The notes under the pieces: model-generated
Databases searched by the model: none
What the model was told of the DNA's origin: nothing
Seen by the model: only the letters and a program-made list of their open reading frames with translations
Source: Dryococelus australis
Taxonomy: Eukaryota; Arthropoda; Insecta; Phasmatodea; Phasmatidae
DNA: 64,000 bases
Reading direction: 5' to 3'
NCBI GenBank assembly: GCA_029891345.1
Contig: CM057006.1
Location: 45,940,556 to 46,004,555, forward strand
Shown: positions 12,271 through 25,000 of the stretch, in pieces
How the letters are laid out: each line of letters begins with the position of its first letter
Numbering within the stretch: position 1 is the stretch's first letter
Made by a program: the position numbers and the translations under genes

Positions 12271-12593
12271 AAAACCGAAATCGGTTCTTTTCATCATCAG
12301 CGTCCACCGGGAACTTTGCAATTTTGAAACCGTCAGGCTGTCCGAAATGATAAAATTAAACTAATCTACTCGTACACTTACTTTCACGGTAAAAATAAGC
12401 ATGGCGGTACCCTATTATCTCTTTACGCGGCCCAGTGCGCTCGAGTACGTACGGGACTCAGATTTGGGGGATGACCTGTAAGCGAGCATCATTCCCCGCC
12501 TCCTCACCCCCGGGTAGCAGAGGGCGTAGTCATACCACACTTGCAGACTATCGTTTTGTACACATTTACACAAACACCCATTCAGTACATCTT

Positions 12594-12800
12594 GGGGCCA
12601 CAGTGGACCGAGCGATTAGCACGCTCGCCTCCCACCAAGGCGAACCGGGTTCAAACCTCCGGCCGGATTTTCGGGGATCTCCCGTTTCCCCCGCCCCTTC
12701 ATTCCGGCGCCGCTCCATATTCGCTTCAACCACCCTCATCGGCTCTCAAGACCACGCTGTTTAAGAGCCGCCCAAGTCTATTCACACGCACTCTCTTCAC
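12594..12800 (+). mobile_element. tRNA-derived SINE copy 2
   Basis: GGGGCCACAGTGGACCGAGC head, CCGGGTTCAAACC box B, and the same CCGTTTCCCCCGCC/TTCATTCCGGCGCCG body, with an internal deletion. It ends about 60 bases before protease exon 1. Confidence 0.8.
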
Positions 12801-12863
12801 ACAGTGTATGCATCATACCACATAGTGGTTCTGTCCTTCCTTCTAGGAAACTAGGGGGCTTAA

Positions 12864-13050
12864 ACTCATCTGTTAAGTGTGTTTCATGCGAACGTGACGA
12901 GTGTAGTGTCGCCAACAGAATACTGGCAGTTGCCGTCGGCGCGCTGCAGTCCCGGGGCGGTGTGCGCGACCCAGCTCCAGTGCGTAGAGAGTGGAGGTAC
13001 TGCCCTCGGCTACTGCAGCCTCGCCTACTACACCGGGGTCTGCTGCGTCA
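12864..13050 (+). CDS. Protease exon 1 (first visible): cysteine-rich GVCCV motif
   Basis: The frame is open from 12864 (in-frame TAA at 12861) to a strong GTAAGT donor at 13051, ending in phase 1. It encodes a six-cysteine pattern with CATQLQC, then GG, then a single Cys, then GVCCV. This resembles the short C..C..GG..G.C..GVCCV module found just before CUB domains in arthropod secreted proteins. There is no in-frame ATG, so this is an internal exon. Its acceptor is uncertain: the best polypyrimidine tract ends at 12846, but using it puts the TAA in frame, so an AG between 12877 and 12929 is more likely. The 'a' left over joins with AG of exon 2 to make Lys. Confidence 0.7.
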
Positions 13051-16000
13051 GTAAGTATCCCTCTTTATAAAGAAAACTAATTCCTCACATCACTGATTTG
13101 GCCATTTTATTTTCGCCACTACCTACTTGTGTTTCAGAACTCCTATCGAAATTTTCACAACTTTTCAATTTATCACCCCAAAATGTCCCGGACCGTGTTC
13201 GAATTGGCACGGTAAAATAAGCACTTTTGAAAGCCCTGCTTAGTATCTACTTGTATGCGTTGTGTATTCTTCCTCCGTATGTAAAATTAACATTGCCATG
13301 AGCCTCATCACTTTATTCATGTGCCGGTCAAGTCAAACTGTGAAATTATTATAAAAGTAGGCGTAAGAAATAATTTAAATGATCACTTTTCATCCGACGT
13401 TAACTTATGGAACTACTTTCCATCCATCACTACCAACTTTACCGGGCGCATGTTAATCAGTGCGCCCGTTAAAATATATGCAGGCAAGGGCAGTGACATT
13501 TTTCTGATGTTGATTTCGAAAGTGCTCACATTATCGTGAACAGGCTTTATAAAGGTCACATTACCCGAATTAGTTTTCGAAAATGATGGCGTATTTGGTA
13601 TTTTAGTATTTAGGTTTCAGACCGTGTCCGAATTGGCAGATTTTGTAGACGAAATGATCGCGTGACCCGACTTAGTATACAAAAGTGATTTCGTATTTGG
13701 TAATTTCGTATTTCGTATTTTTTATCTAGCGGATGTTAATAAATATACAATATGACAAAAATCAGTGCAATGTTTGTCTTTACTTTGAAAACACATGCGC
13801 GAATGCGTAAATAAAATTACTTTTAAAACAAATGACTGTACATAAAATATATTAGGCATGTTTTAAAAAGCAATTGAGTGTTGTACTTTGTATACCTAAT
13901 ACACAGCAAAAAAAAAAAAAAAAAAAAAAAGTTTCAAAGTCGTTATTGTGTAATTTATTATGTTCTTATTTATTAACGTATTCGTAGTATTCCAGTGATG
14001 ATTGCAGAAATATTAGCCTACGTCTGTTTTAAGCATTAAATTCAGATAAAAATATTTTGCACTGTTAATGTAATAATGTGTTGCCGCGAGTGCTAAACAA
14101 GTGACTGTCGGCAACGTCCAAATTGATACCTACCAAATCACGAATTTACAAAATAACTTAAATAACGAAATTTGTCAATTCGGACACGGCCTAAATATGC
14201 AACGAAACTTAATACTAAATTACCAAATCGCAACCATACAGCTGAACAAGTGACTATCGGTGGCGTCCGAATTGAACGCTACTAATACATGCATATAGGC
14301 TATTCACGGTAACGTGGGTATTTTTGAAAGCCTTCTCATTTGGAATAATAATCAATACATATATTTAAATTTTCTCTTAGACGTTAACGTTCGAGTGCTG
14401 TGGAATATACACACTCTGTATATTACTTAAATGTCAATATTTATTTTAAAAGGTGGCTACAGGATTAAAAAATGGCTGAAAGGAAAAAGTAACTAGGGCC
14501 TCAAAAGAGTTCACTTTACTGTGAATAGCCTTTACTAAGTTGTCAGTTCAAACACAACGTTAAAGTAACATGCATTCGCTGCCTTGTTTTGTTCTCACTC
14601 TCAAAGTAATTAACACGGCCACAATTGGGGGAAAAAAAAATTGGTATTGCATGATGTTATTTAAATTTTGATGCTTGTTTTCAACAATAGTGTACATGCA
14701 GTTTAACTTTATAAATGCTCTCCTGTAAAGTTTTAAGTTTTAACTTGTGTTCGTGTCACTATGTCTGTGCACTTTAACGAGTTGTAACTAAAGATGTTAT
14801 AAATCATCAACAGCGATCAAAGAATGTCAACTTCAGAAAATTACTGACCTGCATCGTGGGGTCTGTCGGTCTCTGAGAACTAAATATCGAATCAGTGCTC
14901 TCGGGGCGTAGACAAAAATAATAACAAAAAACGGCAGGGATTGATTCCCCTCACAGATTCGGCCAACTGTGCTCATTTCGTGACTGTGCGACCTTTATGG
15001 AGCCCATTTCGTTACCTTTAGTTGCGAAGTCTTGAACTCGAATCCCGGGCAACGTATGTTAGGTTAATTTGGCAAGTAAGTGCCTACACACTTTCCCAAA
15101 TATGGCTTCATTCATTCCTTTCTTCTTCCCCCCCCCCCCCCCCCACTGTCAGCAGCTCAGGATTATTGAGCACTGTTGTGTTACTGATGTTGCCGACGAG
15201 TCACTGACAAGATGTGTTTTGGCGCCTGGGTTGGAGATTACACTTTCTGTCAAAACCACTCGTGTACATGATAGGCGGTCTCAGCAGAAGAGATGGTATA
15301 GGTATAATAATTTCTACTACAGACTGTTCACGGTAAAATGAGCACTTTTGAAAGCCCTGCTTAAGATCTACTTGTATGCACGCTGTGTATACTTCCGCCT
15401 TACGCAAGATCAACGCTGTCATGGGCCTCATCACTTTATTCATCCGTCGGTCAAGTGAAACTGTGGAATTATAGAACAGTAAATATTTAAGAAATCTGCT
15501 CAATTTTACATTCCGATGCATTAAAAAAAAAAAGACAAAATGAAAGAAATAATTTAAGTTATGACAGATAGTTACCTTGTCCATCGTTACCGGGCGCATG
15601 CCACTCAGGGCGCCAGTTCAAATATATGCAGGCAGGGGCAGTGACATTGTTTCAAAGGTTGATTTCAAAAGTGCCCAGTTTGTCGTGAACAGCCTGTACG
15701 TACAATTCCTCGCCTGTTTTTTTTTTTTTTTTTTTTTTTTTTTCCCAGAGTACGAAGACTGCGGCCGCACTGCGAACAGCCAAGTCGCGTATTTCCGCAA
15801 TCCTCGCTACCCGTCAGCCAATCGCGGCTCCATGAACTGCGCCTTCTCGCTGGTTACGGCGAACAATACTTGTGGTGTGAGGTGAGCAACTTTGAAAGTT
15901 CCTGTACTTGACACTGGGGCAGCGTCCGAATTCAGGTATATACTTGTGTACTTGCATTTTTGCATACTTCACTAACCCCTGGCACCAAACTTCGTGAATT

Positions 16001-19000
16001 CGGACAGGCAGTCTTGTTGGCTTCGGCAACATCTATTAGCCAGATGATTACTTTTAATGAATGTGTATTCCTTCAAATAACTTAATAATTTCAGAAAGTT
16101 ATAGGGTTAAATAAAGATTAAATAATATTTAAATTTGATTTTCATAACTTTTGTTGTCTTGCTGATTGTACTAGTGTTTGCAATTTTGATTGCTTGTTTT
16201 ACCGTAGCTATTGTAGGTTATGAACATTGGCCTAGTGATCATTTGTTTCAGCCTTTCTTTAAGGTACACCTTACGATAATTATTTACTCAGTTCAAAATT
16301 CTAAGCTACCAATAAGAAATGTAGCCCTACTAAAATTTAAATAAAATAATTACGTCGTGTATCAATAGTAACCCACAAATTTCCTCTCAAAAAGGCGGCG
16401 CATATACCGCAAGTACGCGAGAAGAATATATCTTAAAAAATTATAAATCTATAAAATTAATCTATAAAATATTAATCCGATTAGAAGATTTTAATATAAT
16501 AAAAAAATTTGTTTATGTGTATAGTTCTTTATTTTCTCACTTTCTTTTTGGGGCGAGGAGCAGCTATATTAGATGTTCACACTCTGAGCTCTGGCACTCG
16601 GATGAGGTGTGATGTTTTTGGGACAGGGTGTGTGTGTGTCTCTCTCTGTCTGTATGAATGAAAGTATGTATGAATGAATGAATGAATGAATGAATGAATG
16701 AATGTATGCATGAATATGGTGAGTTTTGTGCAAGAGTGTTATAAGTGTTAATTTTTTGGGTTGGTAGTGATATTGCTTGTAGATGGTGTTGGAAGATAGG
16801 CGACTTTGAAAGATACAATTTACGTCCTGTCCTGTATGATAGTAATGACAAACGATTAAATAGACTGCGAAAGCAATAAAGCAGTGATGTCAAACACAAG
16901 AGAAATTAATGGAAATACAAATTTCAAACAAATACAACTACGTGAATAACCTGGTGTCGACAAGTGCTAACTCACTAAATGATTACAATTACACGAGTCT
17001 CCAGTAGGAAATAAATTAACAAAGCAATAATGTCCCTATAAATTAAACGGCTAGCAAACACAAGGTATTTGAAGAATTACACTCCTTGATGCCTCTCACA
17101 CGTACATTACATGATTTTAAAACACGTCTGTTTGGTCGGGAGATTGCTGAAGCAATGACTGCAGTGTATGACATGCGCCAACTTATAAGCTATTAGATAT
17201 GTGGAGTGCGGCCGGCATCTGACAAGCGACTAAGGATATAGCTGCTCGGAAAGAGATGTGAATACGATTTACATGACAAATGGAAAAAAACGATGTTTAT
17301 GATGCACTAACGAATATATAAATTACACTAGTTGAATTAAAGAAATGTAACAAGAATCATGGTTAACAGTCCATAATTATAATATAATTCCATTCGCTCG
17401 GAGGTCGCTGCAGCACTGACTTGGATATAGCACTTACCTCAACTTATAAGCTGTGTTGAGAGCAAACATAACCTGCATTGGCCTACGTTTGATTATAGAC
17501 TGAGGTAAATAACTTGGAAATTTTAATGAAAATACAAAACAAATGTTTCCAAGGATCAGCCTACTTCAATCTATTCGCTCGGCATTTACCAGTTGAATGG
17601 GAAACTCCATGGCAGCTCTCCATAGCTCTAATGCTGCCGCTACGTGCTGGGACCTTATCACCGAATGTACTTCCGGGCCACACCAAGCTGCCACTCCAGA
17701 CTGTAAACAACTTCTGGGCGATAAACAACTTCCATTTTGGTCAACATAAACATCTGATTCACCAACTTAAACTTAATTACTCTATTACGTTTTAAAGGGA
17801 TCACATCGAGTGGAAAATCGAGGGGAATGAATTTAACTCTTCTTGCATGTCTTTTGTCAATCTAATGTTATTTATAAATATTTCTGTATGCCATGATGGA
17901 CATTTCCCTAAGGAAGCTCCATAAATTTTGCTATTAATTTTAATAATAGCAATTTTGAGGCTGCACTTTTTCAGTATCTAGTGCGATGTCCTCGATGTGT
18001 ATTTATATAACTCCGTGTATTTAATAACATAAAATAAATGTTCAAATATTCCCTTTCAATAATATAAAAGTAATGAATATAAAAAAAATAAGAAAAAACA
18101 CTGCAGTACATTTCGTACCTACAAAACATTTATTTACAAAAAAAATAATAAATTACACATAATCACAGATTGAAAAACAATTCCATGTGACCAAGAATAT
18201 GCATTTCGCTAGTAGTACCAACAAATTTCCAACACATCCCGCCTGGGAGGTTGGTGAATGAATGAGTCGAACTTATGTCGAGAGGCTGACTATATATGTG
18301 GAGCGCAGCTGAGTTGAAATTAACGACAAAAGCTCTGAATACATATTCGTCCCACAACAGACAATGAAATGATAATTTTTGTTTTAAACTTACCTAGATT
18401 TTTATGCGAGTTTCACTATTGAAAGAATAATTCATTTGTGTTTGTGAAAGTTGAATTTTATTTTTTTTTAACTTTCAATTATGTTTTCTGAGTTTGTGTA
18501 AAGTATGATTATGTTTTACCAGCAAACATCTTAGTTCTGAACCTTCAGCACTAAATTGTAATCTGGATGCTGTGAGAAAATATTTTTATTTCAAAGTTCG
18601 TTGGATTCTGCCACTGCTTGCTGTAGAGTTATAGGGCAGTGGAAAACGTTCTTGGAGCTGGAGTGTGTTGCCTCTCAAAAAGGTATTTGTGTCACTTGAT
18701 GCTCGGTTTCGTCAAATTCCCCAGGGTTCTTCGAGTTGAAGAGCAGGTCGACAGAGGTTTTCTGAAGATACTAGTCTGTTCCCTCACCATTTGTTTCCTA
18801 TTTATTCAGATGTATTCGATTCTCTCCAACCTTTTTGTAGTTTCCCCCTTCAATGTTTGTTGTAATTTAAATTATAGTTTTTAATGTATAATATTTTTTC
18901 TCCTCCATCTGTTCCCCGTTACTTGATTTTAAAATAAAACAAATAACTTCAAATCCCATACTCATCTCAAGTAACCAAGAATATTTTTCATTTAAACATT

Positions 19001-22000
19001 TAATATCCAGTCATATATATGTACCCCATCTCCAATCATTCGCAATATATATAATGGCATGAAAAATTTTCAAAGTAATAAGTCACAGTGTTCAATTATA
19101 ACATATAACAATTTTATTCAAAAAAATTTTCCCCAAAAAATAATCCTTAAAACTAAATATTTACAATGTTCATAGAAAATAAGATCACATCAAACATTTA
19201 TTTCATTCACTTTTTCAACAAATTAAACAAATATATACAAAAACTACTTTTTCACATACTTTAAAATAAACATAACAAGAGAATGCAATATACAAGAATC
19301 ATGTTACAAACTCAATTACCAAACATTTTTAACAACAATAAGGCATTTTAACAAAAACAAGCTTTTCATTAAATTACCAACATTTCATCAAAGTTTATGT
19401 CTGTCTTAACACTATTTCTGTTTACTACTACTACTAATACTGTTAAACATTCCAAAATTTTCTTACACAGATTACAAGAACAAAAAATATACATAAAAAA
19501 TTATTAACAAAATATTTACAAATATAATACATAATTGTGGATGACGTCTTTTCTTATCTATTTACACTGACTATTTGCATAATGACGCACATTTAAGATG
19601 TTTATTTGTCGCATACAGGTTATTTTCCAAACACTCAAACATGCCAATGACAGGGTGCAACACACACTCACACACATGGAGTTTCCAGATAATTTCTGTC
19701 ACACTGCAACTTTCTTCTTCTTATTTTGTAAAATGTATCGAAGACAGTTAGGCAAACAGGTAGCAGTAGCAGTGATGGTGTTGTAAAAGAGGTTGCAAAC
19801 AGTTTTAGATATTTGTAGACAGATCTGAAGGATGTTGCTGAACATGAGGTGCGTGTGGTGGCGGCAGATGAACGTCGTCGGTGGAGTGGTGTTGATGGTT
19901 GCGGTGTTGTGGGTGGGCTGTATTTATTGTGGTGTTGTAACTATTTTAGGGAGGAGAAAAAAAAACTTAGGTATTCTGTAGTGCCCCAAGCTAAGGTTGA
20001 TATTCCATCTGCTTCAATGTACTGCTTATCATCCATACCTGACATTACTTCCTTTGTTACGTGTTCGGTGTAGACTTCATGAGCACGTGAACAGAACTGA
20101 TGTTGGGGTCCATTCCGTAAAAACGCCACAAGGTTGGGAGCATTTCATTATCCAGAATGTTACAATACGCCTCTGTGTTCATGCTACCACGGACAAACAC
20201 CAGCGGTCCTACGCCGAAGGCAGTGAAACACTAGTCAACTCACGTACTGAATTACCTATCTTTACGGGTGCCCAATTACTTTTTGGTAGATAGTGTACTT
20301 ACACAGCTTGTTTAATTTCGAAAATAGATGGTTGCGTTTAGAACATGTCCGTAGCTAATGTAGCCCTGTAGAGTACTGAACATATTTAAAGTGAATAAGT
20401 TTTACGTCTTGTGTGACCGAGGCCTTAAAAGCGGGCTAAGTCTATCTAATAATATTTCCGATAAAAAATATATTTTTATTTTCAGCCTAACAATTAAATT
20501 TCTTTGAATAGCATTCTTAACAGGCCGTGAAGTATGATTATCGCGACTATCTCAATCTCATTCTTGTTAACAATCACTTCACTTAACAGAAAATACATTA
20601 AGGATTATCTGAAATTGGCAATGGCGAAGATTACTGCTGTATACGTACTTAGGTAAGTTCTTTGCTAGGACACACGTCTTGCGCCGCAATAAAATTCGCA
20701 AATTTAAAGTAGAAAAACCTTTTGACAGAAACGCATCACGCCGACAAAGCATTCGCTCACGAAATTTACAAAAAATGCATATATGTAAATAGTATAAAGG
20801 CCAGACCGCACGCCTCACACCACGACGAACTGGACTCGATCTCCAAAGGGGTCGAACCCCGGACTTTTGCAATTGGGAAACGTGGCGGACGTTGCTTTTA
20901 GCTTGTGTGTTTTCTCTGCGTTCTCCCGTTTCCCCCTTCCTCGCTGCTGCAGTCCGTCTTTAATCGGTCTCCGCCTCACCTCGTCCTTCTCCAGTAGCAA
21001 GTATCGCTTAGGTATAACAAAGGTTTATGCTACTCAGGTTGGGAAGCTCGATGCTTTTAATTAGGCAACTAAATTTTTTCGCCACTTGGTAAGCGTTAGT
21101 ATCGCATGTGTACCTGAATTTATCTATTTTATACGTTAAAAAAATAATAACTGCAATTATCATAAATCAAATATAAATTTAATACGTAACTAAGTAAAAT
21201 CTTTCTCTTTTATTATTCACGTAGCTAAAATTTTAATTAAAATTGACTTTTTGGAACACTGCGCACCTGGCGGTGGAAACATTCCCCATGCCAAACTCTC
21301 CCACAGAAGAACTCTTTAGTTTCTCTCTTGAGTAGAAGTAACCTTATGGCGCGTTTACACGGCGATAGTAAATCGCAATAGTGAGCTACTCCCGCATTAC
21401 TATAGCAGCGTAAATTGCACGAAAGTTACTGTCGCACCGTCGCGATAGCACTACCGCAATATCAGCTCGAACTGGATAGTTGATAGTAACTGTCGTGACA
21501 GAACATGCAACTATCGTGTGATTATCGTAGTGTAAACCGTGTAGCATCGCTATCGTGATAGTGCGAGTCACAAATTTGTGCATGTGGTCACTTTGACAGT
21601 ACCATTGCAGAATTATTTTGATTCTGTCAATATCTGTTGCTCTTCTTACACTGTGTGATGATATGACAGGACGTATATTATCATATAGGTATGACACGAC
21701 AGTATTGACAGCATATTTATTATCATATGATAAACCACGGGAACAATATATGTTTACATGTCATTAATGTCCTGTCACGATATTTAACTACCCCAACAAA
21801 TATCAACCTCTTGACAAAAGGATATAAATGTAGGGTGGTCTATCAATGTATTTACACAAGTGTTGACGGACAATTCCCTTTTGAGGTTAACTGTCACGGC
21901 ATGTCTCGATCGTGTGCGTAAATAGGCCCTATCGTGACCGCTACTATCGTAATAGTTACTATCATCGCTTAAACGCGCTCTTAGTATAACTTACCATGCG

Positions 22001-25000
22001 TGATAGTGCATATCAGCCCGGATTTTAAAAACATGTCTATGTAAAGCATACTTTTGCGCCATGCAACACTAGGTGACAAAGCCTAAAAAGGCGAAAAAAA
22101 CGGCCAAATTTAAAACCTGGGAAAAGTAAGCTCGAAATTTTCACTCATTTGACCAGCAATGGATACGCATTGCTCAGCAGTGAACTTGGTGCAACTCTTG
22201 ACGTGTTATTAACAGCATTTTCTGGTGATTGACTGTTATATAAATTCGTGTTTTTCAGGGTAGATTTTCTGGAAGCAATTTTCGCCCCGTCTATAGATGA
22301 CGAATGTTTACAAGACATCGTGACGATTCTCAACTTGGATCAGCGTTTTACAGGTTTCAACACCCATTTTTGTGGTCTGCTAAAAGGATACTCCAGTAAG
22401 TACTGTTTAGTTTTTTAAAGTTCAATTATCGGTTAACGCGTCAAAACATTTGGGCCATTGCCGAGGGTCTCCACGATTCTGCAGATGTTTTAATGACTTT
22501 ATCGCCTTAATATTTATGTTGGTTACCAGTTTGAATTAATTTATCAGATAATTTAAAAAAAAAAAAAAACTTAATCACTGTGGGGCTGTAATTGAAATAT
22601 TATTTTACATTAGTGCAATTCACACTTTGTAATTCGTACTTCACATTACATCCTATATCCTTCTATTCTGCAGTACCTGCTCGGGTACATACACGTTATG
22701 TTGTTCGCAGCTATACTAGTAGTGCAAGGTCCCAGCCAGTTGCAAATTGTCGTAACACTCCAGAATGCCCGAGGAAGCGTATGGAACGTAAGGCTGACCC
22801 AGATCAGCTGCCAACAGGCTGTTCTGCAAGGTACGTTTACTGTCACGAATAGTTAAGGAATTTTCAAAGATCTACTTGGGTGAGCGAAGAGATTTTGGCG
22901 GCTCTTGACATCGAGGTCTTGAGAGCCGACGAGGGTGAGTCTGGAGCAACGCCGGAATGAAAGGACGAGGGAAACGGGAGAACCCCGAGAAAACACGTCG
23001 ACCAACGGCATCGTCCGGCACGATTACCACATGAGAAAATCCGGTGTGACCCGGCCGGGGATGGAACCCGGATCGCCTTGGAGGGAGGCGAGCAGGCTAA
23101 CTGCTCAGCCGCCGTGGCCCCCTTTAATATTAATATCAACTGCTACAAATTAATCCAACTACAATTTCAGTAATAATCTTATCGATTATACGAAACATCA
23201 CGTTTCCGCCGAAGGCGCATTGTAAAATAATTGAGGTAAAATTCCCTTACATGGAAGAAGAGCTAATTACCTCTACATGTAAGGTAATATAACCTTTTAA
23301 ATGTAGAGTAAATTAAAATAACAAGTAATGTACTATTCCCTAATCGTATATTGTATAATAAAATTATATTAAAAAATACCCCGGAGTATTAGCAACTGAT
23401 ATTTTCTTCTTTACCTATACCTATAGTAACCGATACCTCAACGTTAAAATCCTCGACGTTTGCTGGAGGCTGGGCGCGAAGTATGGTCTTCTATCACGAC
23501 AGGCCGATGCGCTGTCCATTCCACCACGACGACAGTGTGACAGCATCAGTGATTATTAGTATATTAAAAGATTGTTTCTTCCGCCCGTCCCCCCACTTAG
23601 CTGTTGAGAATGCTGAAAAGATGCACTCGTCGTAAGGTAATTTCACCATCCATGTATGGGATTTTCCACCACCATGTACGGGAATTTTAATCCGTAGTGG
23701 GGCAATTTTACCTTACTTGTAAGGAAAACTATGTTTCCCCCACAAGTTTGCGAATATTGCCTTACGCTTGTCAGGTAAATTTTTCCATTATTTTTAACAG
23801 TGCGGGTGTAAAATGCCCTGCTCGTACAGCCAGCACCCCGACAAGTTGCCGTATTTCTGCTGGTGTCTGTGGCACCCGTCAGTAGTATTTCCGACGGTCG
23901 CGCGATCTTCAGCCATTGCAGGTCAGTTTTTCTTATCTTTTCCACCCATCTTTGACGGGCGCAGGGGTGAGCAACCGCCTTCTGACGTAATTGCTTGGAA
24001 CTTTAAAATGCACTTCGAAATGAAACGCAGGGCGGTGGATACATGTTTGTTTGCCTTCGAGGGTATGGTTATAAATTTAAAATACCTTACAAAATTTTTT
24101 ATAAGAAATACTTATTACATTAAACAGTCTGAATATTTGTATTGTATCTACCCGAAAGAATATGACAAACACTCAGAGAAAAGTAGTGTATTGCAATACC
24201 TGCTGTGCTCACCGACGGTGCAAACAAAATCGCTATATTTTCTAAAATTGTGCAATTTTACGTTTAATCTTGTTGTGCTAGTCGTGCATGATGTGCGAAA
24301 TAAAATATTATTTGCCCTGAATTTTTTAATTTGCGTAAAAGATCGGCCACGTAAGTCATTTTCTCATTATTCGCTCCAAGGGTCCAATGTTTATTTATGT
24401 ACACCGCCATACAGGAAAAATTCTTTCGCCAAAATATTACTCCCCAAAAAATTTGCCTCCGAATACGAAAAATCTTGATGTTGAGTTGTCACTTCAAAAT
24501 GTGCCGCACAGAAGGTTCGACAGACGACGAACACTGAATCACTGTCGATTGCCGGACGGACGACTGACGGGTTCGATGAACCAACCTCCATGTTCGTTGG
24601 AGTCCGTCTGGCGTACTCCTTCAAACTCTAAAACTGGACTCACTACCACCCGTTACACCCTTCAGTCGCCCGTCCGTCCGTCCATCCGTCCGTCAGTCAG
24701 TCATCCGTCTGTATTTTCGTCCGTCAGTTGAAAGCGACTCAACAATCCGTCTTTATTCGATCCTTCTGTCCGGCAACATTCCAGCGTGACAACTTAACAT
24801 CGCGATCTTTCTTTCGTAGATGGTATATTTTGATGGGAAATACATTTTGAAGAAAAATATTTTGGGAAATAATTTTATTTAGTGATAAAAATGTATACTG
24901 AATTCTTGTTTACGTTTTAAATTCCTAAATTTACCACCAAGATAATAAACACATGTCCACCGCCTTGCATTTTATTTCAAAGTGTGTATTCGCGTCTACG

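Larger units (their letters stand above)
13185..14280 (+). mobile_element. GTGTCCGAATT MITE, older copy split by two insertions
   Basis: Pieces at 13185-13206, 13551-13617 and 14193-14280 join into the GTGTCCGAATT family. The gaps are a long TA MITE (13207-13550) and a second copy of the same family (13618-14192). Confidence 0.6.

Noticed and set aside
12406..12468. Possible upstream protease exon before a GTAAGC donor
   Set aside because: No signal-peptide character or motif, poor acceptor, and no way to check phase.
12847..13050. Alternative open frame across exon 1 using the good acceptor at 12846
   Set aside because: That frame lacks the cysteine spacing and GVCCV motif and does not join exon 2 in the CUB frame.
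23415..23545. Open frame after a CTATAG acceptor as a second CUB exon
   Set aside because: No CUB landmarks, and the minus strand shows tRNA-like SINE sequence.
23801..23878. Candidate extra protease exon ([21 protein letters not shown]) between exons 4 and 5
   Set aside because: It only fits the non-CUB frame of exon 4. With the CUB frame, exon 4 joins exon 5 directly in phase, and the supposed donor GTCAGT is weak.
23813..24478. 221-codon open frame in intron 4
   Set aside because: No domain or motif, AT-rich random composition, no start context or splice support.
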